The notes under the pieces are model-generated. The model saw nothing but the letters and a program-made list of their open reading frames with translations. It was not told where the DNA came from and did no database searches. From a virus: DNA of 38,816 nt. This document shows positions 29,701 through 37,455 of this stretch, one piece after another (the stretch's first letter is position 1; each line of letters begins with the position of its first letter). The stretch is from positions 1-38,816 of the IMG/VR virus record IMGVR_UViG_3300047176_000016. One strand, 5' to 3'. The position numbers and the translations under genes are program-made.

Positions 29701-30350
29701 TGGAAAAAAGAATAACAGAATTTTTGAAAGTAATTGAAGAAATTCCTTTGAATGAGAATGGATGTAAAATATGGCCCATGGGAATTAATTCATGTGGATA
29801 TGGGCATTTCTCGATCAAAAATAAATCTTATAATGTCTCTAGATTACTTCATCAAACTTTGAATCCAAGTTGTCATAAGGGAAAAGTAGTTAGGCATAAG
29901 TGTGACGTTCGTTCGTGTTGTAATATCGATCATTTAGAAATTGGCACCCAAAGACAAAATATAATGGATGCTTCAAATAGGAAAAGATTGCTATTTGGAG
30001 AGAAGAATAATAAAGCCAAGTTCACTAGAGAAATAGTTGAAGAAATAAGAACAAAATACCCAGGAAAGAGCACGATTGAATTAGCTAAAGAGTATAACAC
30101 TCACTCGCAAACAATAAGGTCTATGATCATAGGAAAAACGTGGAATCACGTGCCAGGTAAAAAACCATTGATAAATAGCAAAAGAGCTTTGGGTGAAAAA
30201 ATGGGAAGATCAAAATTAAGTGAAAAACAGGTATTGGAAATACGAAAATATTACCCTGAAAAAACAGGCCCACAACTAGCTAGAGAATATGGTGTTGGTC
30301 ATGCAATGATTTATGCAATAATTAAAAGAAAAAATTGGCTTCACATATGA
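29700..30350 (+). CDS. HNH homing endonuclease with two C-terminal HTH repeats
   Basis: A 216-residue free-standing HNH (HNH_3-type) endonuclease. The N-terminal domain holds NGCKIWPMGINSCGYGHF (residues about 19-36), SRLLHQ, VRHKCDVRSCCNIDHLEIG (about 63-82), and TQRQN; Cys68, Cys73, His80 and neighbours form the usual zinc-beta-beta-alpha core. Two related repeats follow: AKFTREIVEEIRTKYPGKST near 105 and SKLSEKQVLEIRKYYPEKTG near 170, each with an HTH (IELAKEYNTHSQTIRSMI and PQLAREYGVGHAMIYAII). They resemble the DNA-recognition repeats seen behind HNH nucleases. Its ATG overlaps the previous frame's stop and its stop overlaps the next ATG. Confidence 0.82.
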   Translation: MEKRITEFLKVIEEIPLNENGCKIWPMGINSCGYGHFSIKNKSYNVSRLLHQTLNPSCHKGKVVRHKCDVRSCCNIDHLEIGTQRQNIMDASNRKRLLFGEKNNKAKFTREIVEEIRTKYPGKSTIELAKEYNTHSQTIRSMIIGKTWNHVPGKKPLINSKRALGEKMGRSKLSEKQVLEIRKYYPEKTGPQLAREYGVGHAMIYAIIKRKNWLHI

Positions 30351-31048
30351 TCGTGGATGTGATTTCCGATTTGCATGGTTTCTATCCCAAACTTGAAGGA
30401 GTCGATCTCCTTATCGTGGCAGGGGATTTGACAGCTAGAGATGAAATCAAAGAATACATGGCTTTCCATGAATGGGTAAGAAAACAAGAATACAAAAAGG
30501 TAATTCTTATAGCAGGAAATCACGATAATAAAATCCAAGATGGATTTTTCAATCTCGATATAAAAAGAAATGTCACGAAAGAATGGCTAGGATTCGAATA
30601 TCTATGCGATTCAGGAACCGAATTCGAAGGCCTCAAGATTTGGGGTTCTCCTTGGACTAAAACATTTCCTGGCATGAATCCGCATTGCAAGGCTTTCACT
30701 TGCGATACAGAAGAAGAGCTAGCTATCAAATTTTCCTTAATACCTGAAGATACGGATATTTTGATCACGCATGGTCCCCCTCGTGGAATTCTTGATTGTA
30801 ATAAATATGGGTTTAACTGTGGAAGTACCTCTCTTTTTGAAAAATCTCGAAAATTGAAAAACTTAAAATTGTTCTGTTTTGGACATATACACGAAGCTTA
30901 TTCAATGATTAACACTCAAGAGATGAATAATTCTTTACTCATGCTTTTAAGTCCAAATAAACCAAATTGTTTACCTGTTATTGTCAATGCTAGCCATGTA
31001 AACGAAATATACGAACCAGTCAATAAACCAATAAGGATTATATTGTGA
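30347..31048 (+). CDS. Calcineurin-like metallophosphoesterase
   Basis: A 233-residue enzyme, started at 30347 where ATGA overlaps the HNH stop. All metal-binding blocks are present: D-x-H in SDLHG (residues about 7-11), GDLT (about 27-30), GNHD (about 61-64), THGPP (about 143-147) and GHIH (about 184-187). This is the standard di-metal phosphoesterase core, which can hydrolyse nucleotides, nucleic-acid ends or protein phosphates. It resembles small phage-encoded members, where substrate is not known. It sits in the early block with small accessory genes, so a role in nucleotide or RNA metabolism or host control is likely. Confidence 0.85.
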   Translation: MIVDVISDLHGFYPKLEGVDLLIVAGDLTARDEIKEYMAFHEWVRKQEYKKVILIAGNHDNKIQDGFFNLDIKRNVTKEWLGFEYLCDSGTEFEGLKIWGSPWTKTFPGMNPHCKAFTCDTEEELAIKFSLIPEDTDILITHGPPRGILDCNKYGFNCGSTSLFEKSRKLKNLKLFCFGHIHEAYSMINTQEMNNSLLMLLSPNKPNCLPVIVNASHVNEIYEPVNKPIRIIL

Positions 31049-31224
31049 AAGAAAATACTTCCAACAATAAAGACGACTATTTTGGAAAAACATTAACTAT
31101 TAGCGATAAAGTGGTTTATATAGGAGAGGGAGAAGATCCCGCTAAAGATCCTTACATGATAGCTTATGCAAAAGCTTTGAAAGAAGTTTACGGGAAAGAC
31201 AATCAATCAGGAGAAAAACAATGA
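31045..31224 (+). CDS. Small acidic protein with GTG start
   Basis: A 59-residue protein starting with GTG at 31045 that overlaps the stop of the phosphoesterase (GTGA). It reads NTSNNKDDYFGKTLTISDKV, then GEGEDPAKDPYMIAYAKALK. Its stop overlaps the next ATG (ATGA, 31221). No family is recognised; it could be a short regulatory partner. Confidence 0.5.
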   Translation: MKENTSNNKDDYFGKTLTISDKVVYIGEGEDPAKDPYMIAYAKALKEVYGKDNQSGEKQ

Positions 31225-31319
31225 GACAATGGGGAGCCTATAATGGGATTAGCGTTTAGCGTAACGGACTACGAATGTAATGCCCACTGGATGCCGTTAC
31301 CCGAGAAACCTAATGAATG
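31221..31319 (+). pseudogene. Degraded DUF551-type gene
   Basis: Two short frames share this stretch: a 12-residue frame from 31221 (MRQWGAYNGISV, stop at 31257) and one from ATG 31242 that ends D-Y-E-C-N-A-H-W-M-P-L-P-E-K-P-N-E. The HWMPLPEKPNE tail is the DUF551 end. Its stop overlaps the next ATG at 31313. It looks like a truncated, frameshifted copy beside the intact one that follows. Confidence 0.5.
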
Positions 31320-31564
31320 AGTGGATCAAAACCGAAGAACAACTTCCCAACTCTGGAGATTTAGTCATATGTTACAACGATCATCAAAATTTTGATGAGA
31401 ATGGACCTTTTTTCATTTGTAGATATCAGGTTAGTTATTGGGACATGGTCAACGATACACATCCTAACTCAAGTAATTATCGAGATTTTTCCCCAACCCA
31501 TTGGATGCCACTTCCACAGAAACCCACTCAAATTCCTTCCGTGAAGCATGTTGGGTCAATGTGA
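31313..31564 (+). CDS. DUF551 protein
   Basis: An 83-residue protein with the full DUF551 pattern: N-E-W-I-K-T-E-E-Q-L-P at the start, LVICYNDH, a strand with VSYWDM, and T-H-W-M-P-L-P at about 64-70. I started at ATG 31313, which overlaps the stop of the degraded copy upstream. DUF551 proteins are common in phages and integrated elements, and their function is unknown. In this genome similar sequences occur at least four more times. Confidence 0.7.
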   Translation: MNEWIKTEEQLPNSGDLVICYNDHQNFDENGPFFICRYQVSYWDMVNDTHPNSSNYRDFSPTHWMPLPQKPTQIPSVKHVGSM

Positions 31565-31649
31565 AGGATAAAAGTCTTGTATCTCCTCCCAATAAGGTTA
31601 TAAAAGTTTCCTCTGGATAATTTATTCAAATAATTGATATCAATAAAGT

Positions 31650-32117
31650 ATGGAAGAAAAAAATAAAGTCGGTAGACCTAGAGAACACAATAGAGAACAA
31701 ATAGCTATTGATCTAATAGAATGGGCTAGAAAGCCAGATAGCATTAATTTCAATAAGTTTTGCGCTCTATACCATACTCCTTTTCCAGCAACTAAGTTAA
31801 TTGATTGGTCAAAAGAATGTAATGAATTTCGTGGAGCTTATGATACTGCAAAAGCTTTTGTTGCTTTTAGAAGAGAAGAAAAACTTAGTAACGAAGAATT
31901 ACATGTTAAAGCTTACGATCTAAATGCAACTGTTTATGATCTATTAGCAAAAGCAGAAAAACAGGATAACGCTAAGTTCGAAGCGATGCTTAAATTGGCT
32001 GAGCAAGTTAACATTTCTGAAGAAGATAAATCTCGTGTTGTAGCAGTATTGAATCAGCTTAAGTCTTTACAAGAATCAGCTCGTAATATAGCTAGCAACA
32101 ATACTAAAACAGCCTGA
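31650..32117 (+). CDS. Small terminase subunit (probable)
   Basis: A 155-residue helical protein upstream of the large terminase. The N-terminus has GRPREHNREQIAIDLIEWAR (residues about 8-27), then FCALYHTPFPATKLIDWSKE, an HTH-like DNA-binding pair, then a helical middle and a coiled-coil end (LNQLKSLQESARN). This layout, an HTH plus oligomerisation helices, is usual for small terminases that recognise the packaging site. Synteny with the large subunit and portal makes the call likely. A minus-strand gene lies between it and the large subunit and overlaps its 3' end by 64 nt. Confidence 0.72.
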   Translation: MEEKNKVGRPREHNREQIAIDLIEWARKPDSINFNKFCALYHTPFPATKLIDWSKECNEFRGAYDTAKAFVAFRREEKLSNEELHVKAYDLNATVYDLLAKAEKQDNAKFEAMLKLAEQVNISEEDKSRVVAVLNQLKSLQESARNIASNNTKTA

Positions 32118-32455
32118 AGATCAGAGTTTGTGACAAAGCTATGAAGAGCATGGGATGGAAGGTTGTCAATGCTTTTTATTTGTTCTTCTAGCATATCTAA
32201 GAGATCTTTTTTAGTGTAAATAGGCTTAGATTCTGTCTTATCTTTAGATTTATCATCATCTATTTTCTTAAAAGTCACTACAATTTCGTTTCCTTCATCA
32301 TCGACACGCAAAAAATTATTAAAATCTTTTGCAAAGCATCTTAAAGACTCTCCTGCGTCTAGAGATATCTCTCCACATTTGCAAACAACATAATCTGTTG
32401 AATGAAAGCTTTCAATGATGCTTTGACAAAGTTTACATTTAGCTCTGTTTCTCAT
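32054..32455 (-). CDS. Zinc-ribbon protein antisense to the terminase operon
   Basis: A 133-residue protein from ATG 32455 (MRNRAKCKLC). The N-terminal region reads C-K-L-C-x(n)-C-K-C-G with Cys at about 7, 10, 25 and 27, a short zinc ribbon; the following SLDAGESLRCFAKDFNNFLR then VDDEGNEIVV is, from memory, a recurring pattern in small phage proteins. A helical C-terminal half has ALHSFVTNSDL and a hydrophobic end (VLVLLLAILRAD). It lies on the opposite strand between the terminase genes and overlaps the small subunit end. Its coding structure is better than chance antisense. Function unknown. Confidence 0.65.
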   Translation of the reverse strand: MRNRAKCKLCQSIIESFHSTDYVVCKCGEISLDAGESLRCFAKDFNNFLRVDDEGNEIVVTFKKIDDDKSKDKTESKPIYTKKDLLDMLEEQIKSIDNLPSHALHSFVTNSDLQAVLVLLLAILRADSCKDLS

Positions 32456-32466
32456 ATGGTTACAGT

Positions 32467-33756
32467 ATGCAAGAACCTTTCTCCTCAAAGCAATTAGAAT
32501 TTATTATTAACAGTGTTAAGCCTTGGAATCTGGCTCATGGTTCTGTATCAACTGGTAAAACCGTTTGTAGTACCTTTAGATTCATGCAAGCAGTAGATGA
32601 GTGCCCTGACAATGATATAGCAATGATTGGTAAAGCTTCTGCAACGCTTTATAATAACATCATTACCCTTATCTTCGAATCTCCGCAACTAAGCATATTT
32701 AGGCCTTTCTGTACGTGGTTTCCAAGTGATAGGACACTAAGATACAAAGATAAGAGAATAACAACGTACGGAGCAAAAGATGAAGGTTCTACACAGCTTA
32801 TTCAAGGAAGAACCCTTTCTTTAGCCTATTGTGATGAAATGACGCTATTTCCTATTTCATTTATTAATATGTTGGACTCTCGCCTTAGGAAAGAGCATAG
32901 TATGGGATTTGGAGCTATGAACCCCGCTTATCCTGACCATCTTATAAAGAAATGGATTGATAAGGGTGAAGAAGGAGATCCAAATTATTATTCACTTCAC
33001 TTTACTTTGCCTGATAATCCTTACCTGACGGAAACCTATAAAAACCGTATTAAGAATAGTTTGTCTGGACTATTTTATAAGCGTAATTACCTAGGGCTAT
33101 GGTGTTTAGCCGAAGGAGCTATCTTTGATTTCTTTGATCGCAACATACATGTTGTTGAAAGGGCTCCATCGGCTGCCGAATACTTCATTGCCGGTATTGA
33201 TTACGGGACTAGCAACGCTTTTGCTTGTGTATTATTGGGTGTCTCAACGGGAAAGTACACACAAACAGGAAAAAGGCTCTGGGTTGAAAAAGAATACTAC
33301 TGGGACTCAAAACGAGAAGGACGGCAAAAAGTAAACTCTGAATATGCTAATGAAGTCGCTGAATTCCTAGAGCCCTATGGTGTAAAGCATCTTTATATCG
33401 ATCCAAGTGCAGCCGCTTTTAAGCTAGAGTTACAAAGAAGAGGAATTCGTCCAATAGATGCTAATAATGATGTTGAAAATGGAATTCAAATGATGTGTAG
33501 TGAGATGCAGAAGGGATCTCTTTATGTAATTAAAACCTGTCCTAATTTAATTAGAGAGATAGAGAGCTATGTTTGGGATTCTAAAGCCGCAGAAAGAGGA
33601 TGGGATCAACCGTTAAAGAAGAATGACCATGCAGTTGATGCTTTACGGTATTGTATTGCGAGTCACAAAGTGTCTGTATATAATCCATATCCAGAAAACA
33701 CAAGAAATGATCAATATTTAGGTAATAGATTTAATCCAGGTACTAGAAGGTTTTGA
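32467..33756 (+). CDS. terL: Large terminase subunit
   Basis: A 429-residue packaging motor of the PBSX/XtmB-like group. The ATPase domain has Walker A GSVSTGKT (residues 25-32), Walker B LSLAYCDEM (about 118-126) and a coupling segment AMNPAYPDH (about 155-163). The RNase H-like nuclease has IDYGTSNAF (about 243-251), LYIDPSAAA (about 315-323) and DHAVDALRY (about 392-400), with the three acidic metal ligands. It cuts and pumps concatemeric DNA through the portal. Its stop overlaps the next ATG (TGATG). The subgroup suggests headful or cos packaging; this cannot be decided here. Confidence 0.95.
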   Translation: MQEPFSSKQLEFIINSVKPWNLAHGSVSTGKTVCSTFRFMQAVDECPDNDIAMIGKASATLYNNIITLIFESPQLSIFRPFCTWFPSDRTLRYKDKRITTYGAKDEGSTQLIQGRTLSLAYCDEMTLFPISFINMLDSRLRKEHSMGFGAMNPAYPDHLIKKWIDKGEEGDPNYYSLHFTLPDNPYLTETYKNRIKNSLSGLFYKRNYLGLWCLAEGAIFDFFDRNIHVVERAPSAAEYFIAGIDYGTSNAFACVLLGVSTGKYTQTGKRLWVEKEYYWDSKREGRQKVNSEYANEVAEFLEPYGVKHLYIDPSAAAFKLELQRRGIRPIDANNDVENGIQMMCSEMQKGSLYVIKTCPNLIREIESYVWDSKAAERGWDQPLKKNDHAVDALRYCIASHKVSVYNPYPENTRNDQYLGNRFNPGTRRF

Positions 33757-34085
33757 TGCCGCGTAAAAAGAAAGATAACCCCGAAATGCTTCCCGCAATC
33801 AATCATAAAAAAAGAGAGCAAAACTTTGAAGAGATCACAACATTTATGCCTGTTATGCAATTAGGTATTAAAAATCCTAAGTTTATATTGGAAAAAGGGC
33901 AATACAACCGCGCATATATTATAAATCTTCTTAGAACACTGCTAGATCAAATACATTCTATGCGTTTTTCACCTAAAGATTTACAAATCACGCTTCAACA
34001 TAGCATTCAAAAGCTCCTAGTCGATATCGAAATGGAGGACTTTAAGACGAGTGGCGTTAAACATGATCCGGATACTATAAAATGA
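33756..34085 (+). CDS. Hypothetical protein between terminase and portal
   Basis: A 109-residue basic protein starting at ATG 33756, overlapping the terminase stop; an in-frame TTG one codon earlier is less likely. It reads PRKKKDNPEMLPAINHKKRE, then FMPVMQLGIKNPKFILEKGQ, and helices (AYIINLLRTLLDQIHSMRFS, ITLQHSIQKLLVDIEM). It ends 4 nt into the next gene's start. No family is recognised; position suggests a packaging or portal accessory protein. Confidence 0.55.
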   Translation: MPRKKKDNPEMLPAINHKKREQNFEEITTFMPVMQLGIKNPKFILEKGQYNRAYIINLLRTLLDQIHSMRFSPKDLQITLQHSIQKLLVDIEMEDFKTSGVKHDPDTIK

Positions 34086-34351
34086 TTAGCAATTCACCAC
34101 AAACATGGCAGGAAATGATGCATTCTTTTGAAAATAATTTAATTTTGGATAAAAATTTGAGAGATCTCCCTTTTTCTTGCAGGGTTTCCAATGTTCTTGA
34201 TGCCACTAATTTGAAAACGGTAAGAAATTTGGTTTCTAAAACTCCTTCCGAGTTAATGGAATATAGAAATCTAGGTAAACAGGCATTGAAAGAAATTATC
34301 GTATTTTTGGCACAATATGGACTGTCATTGAAGGGTGACTCATTGCCATAA
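34082..34351 (+). CDS. Stand-alone RNA polymerase alpha-CTD-like protein
   Basis: An 89-residue protein whose residues about 24-84 match the C-terminal domain of bacterial RNA polymerase alpha. LRDLPFSCRVSNVLDATNL (26-44) aligns with the E. coli segment containing R265 and N268 (here Arg34 and Asn37). LVSKTPSELMEYRNLGKQAL (50-69) aligns with the N-L-G-K-K-S loop: Gly65 equals G296 and Glu71 equals E302, while K298 and S299 are replaced by Gln67 and Ala68. The domain binds UP-element DNA and activators in the host enzyme. Here it has no alpha N-terminal domain. A host-polymerase mimic or competitor is likely. It overlaps the upstream gene by 4 nt. Confidence 0.85.
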   Translation: MISNSPQTWQEMMHSFENNLILDKNLRDLPFSCRVSNVLDATNLKTVRNLVSKTPSELMEYRNLGKQALKEIIVFLAQYGLSLKGDSLP

Positions 34352-34369
34352 TTAAAATTTTAATATACA

Positions 34370-36535
34370 TTGGCCTCAAATCAACATTTCTATCGAAATG
34401 GAGGCTCTTTGTCTTTATATTACCCGCCCTGGAATAATTCTCTAGAACCTAATCAAGGTAATGTTAGGCAATGGCTTGACAATCTGTATAGCAAATTCCA
34501 GCCCATTGAGCAAAGCCGTTGGAACCAAAGCAACATTGATACTCTTTTCTATGCGGGTGCCCAACAATTCGTAAATCGTTATTTCAATTTTAATCCTACT
34601 TCAGCTTCTCAAAATTATTACTTCAATTTGATTCAACAACCCGTAAACATGATCACGGGAAGAGAAAGACAGCATCGAAAAAACTTTTCTTATATTGCTT
34701 GTGAGGGTGCAGATCCCCTAACTACAGATCAATACACTAAACTTATAACTCACGTTGCTAATAGAGGGTGTATCCATGAGCAAAAGAGTAAGGCTAAAGA
34801 GCTTTCTGCCATAGCTGGAATGTGTCTCATGCAGCCTTATCTTGATTACATGGGTGATGATGCGGCACAAGGTGATTTAAAGGTTAAGATTTGGGAGTAT
34901 AATTCGTTTCTCGTTGATCCTTATTTCCGCTCTCCTGACATGAATGATGCACAATTTGTTTGGTGTCAAGAGTATATAAGCAAGAAAGAAGCAGAATCTC
35001 GTTTTCCCGACAAATTGCAACAAATTGGTCCTATGTCTGGAACGCCTCAAAGATACGGAAGCTTCTATTTCTTACCTGAAAATTACAATATGGCAAGAAA
35101 TGACCTAATGGTCCTTTCTTATGTGTGGTATAAATGGAAACGAAAGAAACGACGGTTATATAGCCGAACTCGTAATCAATTTTTTGATTTTGCAGCCGAT
35201 GAAGAGAATTTGGAAGAGATTTTATACAATATACCCGACATGGAAGAGGTAACAGTTGAAACGCCGACTTGGAAACTTGCTGTTGTTCTTAATGATCAGC
35301 TTATGTTTCAGGGTGATAACCCTCTTGGGTTTGATCAATGTCCTTTTATTCCTTATTTTTGGAACTACGAACCACACATTAACTACTATGATCTACGCGT
35401 TCGTAGTCTTGTGCGCACTATGCGAGACCCTCAGTTTCTTTTTAATTATAAAGTCATTACTAATAATGACATTGCAGCAGCCACCATTAATGCGGGATGG
35501 AAAAGGAAAATCGGAGCGGTAGCTAACGAGGACAATCTTAAGAAATCTGGCCAAGGCTGGGATGTAATCATCAATGATGGCTATGAAATGACAGACGTTG
35601 AGAAGATTATTCCTAGCGCTGTTCCTGAGTCTGATTTGGCTTTAGCACAACAAATGGCTGACCTGATTTATCAAACATCAGGCATTAATATGGAAAACTG
35701 GTCTGGTCAGCAAGATAAGCAGATTTCTAGCCTTACTATGCTTTTAAAACAAGATGCTAACTTAATGGTATTTCAGAAGTATTTTGACCAATGGGATTTT
35801 TCGGATAAACTTCTAGGAGAAAGGCTTTTACAGGTTGCATTGAACAACTGGAATGCTGAAAAAGTCAAATTGTACATAGGTGAAGATCCAACCCCGTTCT
35901 TTTATAGCAAGATTTTCTCTAAATTCCAAACAATAGTAGAAGAAAGTGATCTTACCCCTACACAACAGAATCTTCAAGCGCAACAAATGATGGATATGAA
36001 TCAAGCTTTTGGCAGGGAAGTTTTTCCACCATCTATGATTATTCCTAAACTAAATATCACTGGTAAAGGCGAAATCATACCTTATCTACAACAGCAAGAG
36101 CAACAAATGCAAGCCACTCAATCTGAAGAGATGAATCTTAAACATACCGTTGAAGAAATGAAGATTAAAGAGCTTATGGGTAAGATACATAATCAGCTTT
36201 CTCAAGCACGCGAGAGAGATTCTAGATCCGAATCTAATGTAGGTCTATTCGAAGAAAGAATGAGTATGATATCTAAGAATCACGCTCTTGCTTCTAAAGA
36301 GAAGATGGCAGCATTAGCACAATTATTAGAGACTATACAGAAATTCGGTGAAGTAGAGACATTTCTTAAATCTAATGAACTTGATTCTATTAAATATGAT
36401 GAAGAAGAGAATGAAAAGAATTCACGACAAATGGTAGAAAGAAATGAAGCATCAAAAAGATTTATTGAGCAAATTATGGGTAGTCAACAAAGTCAAAATC
36501 AGCAACAATCGGGCCAAATGGCCCAAATGAGGTAA
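34370..36535 (+). CDS. Portal protein, P22-like
   Basis: A 721-residue portal subunit, the size of P22 gp1. The start is TTG at 34370, without a strong ribosome site; no better start fits before WNNSLEPN. Visible family segments are FNLIQQPVNMITGRERQHRK (residues about 80-99), an acidic stem region around 240-330 with PFIPYFWNYEPH (about 318-329), and the long helix SLVRTMRDPQFLFNYKVITN (about 342-361). Then comes VIPSAVPESDL-like IIPSAVPESDL, and SGINMENWSGQQDKQISSLT (about 440-459). The C-terminal 120 residues are Gln/Glu-rich coiled coil, as in portal barrels. It forms the dodecameric ring at the head vertex. Confidence 0.9.
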   Translation: MASNQHFYRNGGSLSLYYPPWNNSLEPNQGNVRQWLDNLYSKFQPIEQSRWNQSNIDTLFYAGAQQFVNRYFNFNPTSASQNYYFNLIQQPVNMITGRERQHRKNFSYIACEGADPLTTDQYTKLITHVANRGCIHEQKSKAKELSAIAGMCLMQPYLDYMGDDAAQGDLKVKIWEYNSFLVDPYFRSPDMNDAQFVWCQEYISKKEAESRFPDKLQQIGPMSGTPQRYGSFYFLPENYNMARNDLMVLSYVWYKWKRKKRRLYSRTRNQFFDFAADEENLEEILYNIPDMEEVTVETPTWKLAVVLNDQLMFQGDNPLGFDQCPFIPYFWNYEPHINYYDLRVRSLVRTMRDPQFLFNYKVITNNDIAAATINAGWKRKIGAVANEDNLKKSGQGWDVIINDGYEMTDVEKIIPSAVPESDLALAQQMADLIYQTSGINMENWSGQQDKQISSLTMLLKQDANLMVFQKYFDQWDFSDKLLGERLLQVALNNWNAEKVKLYIGEDPTPFFYSKIFSKFQTIVEESDLTPTQQNLQAQQMMDMNQAFGREVFPPSMIIPKLNITGKGEIIPYLQQQEQQMQATQSEEMNLKHTVEEMKIKELMGKIHNQLSQARERDSRSESNVGLFEERMSMISKNHALASKEKMAALAQLLETIQKFGEVETFLKSNELDSIKYDEEENEKNSRQMVERNEASKRFIEQIMGSQQSQNQQQSGQMAQMR

Positions 36536-36537
36536 TT

Positions 36538-36801
36538 ATGAAACAGCATGATGATAGTAGACCAGGAACTTTTAAGTCTGGTGGGCAAAGGATAGATGAT
36601 CATTCATCTTGGATGGGTGGAAAAGGTAAAGCGAGCGTATTTCCAGATGGTCCACATAAAACCAAAGACGAAAGCTCTGCAATGGGCGCAGGATCTTTGC
36701 CAAAATACATGGATACAACGGAAGACATCAAAAGAACCCAAGTTGATGCAGTGAAGAAGATTAAAGGGCATCAAGGCAAGCTTCCAGAGTACAGAAATTA
36801 A
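36538..36801 (+). CDS. Small basic virion-block protein
   Basis: An 87-residue protein starting 2 nt after the portal stop. It is Gly/Lys/Asp-rich and polar (DDSRPGTFKSGGQRIDDHSS, then KGKASVFPDGPHKTKDESS), with a helical end. No family is recognised. It is one of three small basic genes after the portal, possibly head accessory or DNA-condensing proteins. Confidence 0.5.
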   Translation: MKQHDDSRPGTFKSGGQRIDDHSSWMGGKGKASVFPDGPHKTKDESSAMGAGSLPKYMDTTEDIKRTQVDAVKKIKGHQGKLPEYRN

Positions 36802-36806
36802 TTTTA

Positions 36807-36892
36807 GATCCTGTAGAATCAATATGGTAGAGTGTCGGTTGTATAGGTAATGCTATTATATGCAGGTTGCTGGTTCGAATCCAGCCAGGATC
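36807..36892 (+). tRNA. tRNA-like element, isotype unresolved
   Basis: An 86-nt segment with two perfect tRNA hallmarks: a 7-bp acceptor stem GATCCTG/CAGGATC (36807-36813 with 36886-36892) and a T-arm GCTGG-TTCGAAT-CCAGC (36869-36885). A D-loop-like GGTAGAG follows the 5' side. The D-stem pairs poorly, and the anticodon region is about 12 nt longer than in an ordinary class I tRNA, with no clean 7-nt anticodon loop; a loop with GTA (Tyr) is one option only. No CCA is encoded. It may be a divergent class II tRNA, a decaying tRNA or a tRNA-like element used in another way. Confidence 0.55.
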
Positions 36893-36910
36893 ATAATTTT
36901 AAGGATAAAT

Positions 36911-37237
36911 ATGAAAAGCACAAAGACTGTTGAGAGCTATAAGAACACTGCTGCTCAAAAAAATAGGACAACTGAAAAATCAGGCAAATCTAAGTTTGCA
37001 GATCCTATCCGTATTAAAGAGCAGAATCCCAAAGATAAACCCGTTGATGGTGTAGGGATTCAATGGGATTATAGATGCCCGCAATATGATCAGAGATCAA
37101 GTAATTTTGTAAATGCTGGTACTCATTATGGCGTTGGACATAAGCAGCCTGTTGGTCATACGGGTAATCCTAAACAAGTGGTCGATGTGCTTCCACAAAC
37201 ACGGCATAACACCCTTCAAGATGATGATTTAGGTTAA
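36911..37237 (+). CDS. Small basic protein after the tRNA-like element
   Basis: A 108-residue protein starting at ATG 36911 with AAGGATAAAT before it; an earlier in-frame ATG lies within the tRNA-like element. It is basic at the front (NTAAQKNRTTEKSGKSKFAD) and aromatic and polar in the middle (VGIQWDYRCPQYDQRSSNF), with a THYGVGHKQPVGHTGNP segment. It seems small and partly disordered. No family is recognised; perhaps a minor head protein. Confidence 0.5.
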   Translation: MKSTKTVESYKNTAAQKNRTTEKSGKSKFADPIRIKEQNPKDKPVDGVGIQWDYRCPQYDQRSSNFVNAGTHYGVGHKQPVGHTGNPKQVVDVLPQTRHNTLQDDDLG

Positions 37238-37239
37238 TA

Positions 37240-37455
37240 ATGGCCCAAGCCCAACAAGCCGGACAACCTAATAGAGAGCAACCAGGACGTTATAAGAGGG
37301 AGCGCTTTGCTCACACTGCTAATACTAAGTATGGCATGGGTGACAACTACGGCACTGGGATTAAAGCTAAGATAGGCACAGTTAGCCGAGACTATATGGG
37401 GATGACATCTGATTTACCTAAGAAGGTGAAGACTCCTCCTCGTTCTCTGGCTTAG
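37240..37455 (+). CDS. Small basic protein
   Basis: A 71-residue Gln/Arg/Gly-rich protein (REQPGRYKRERFAHTANTKY, then a GDNYGTG segment), starting 2 nt after the previous stop. It resembles the previous protein in its Gly/His/Lys style and repeats the TKYG/THYG flavour, so the two could be distant duplicates. It ends in the region where a minus-strand gene also ends (37418), so the transcripts converge. Confidence 0.5.
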   Translation: MAQAQQAGQPNREQPGRYKRERFAHTANTKYGMGDNYGTGIKAKIGTVSRDYMGMTSDLPKKVKTPPRSLA

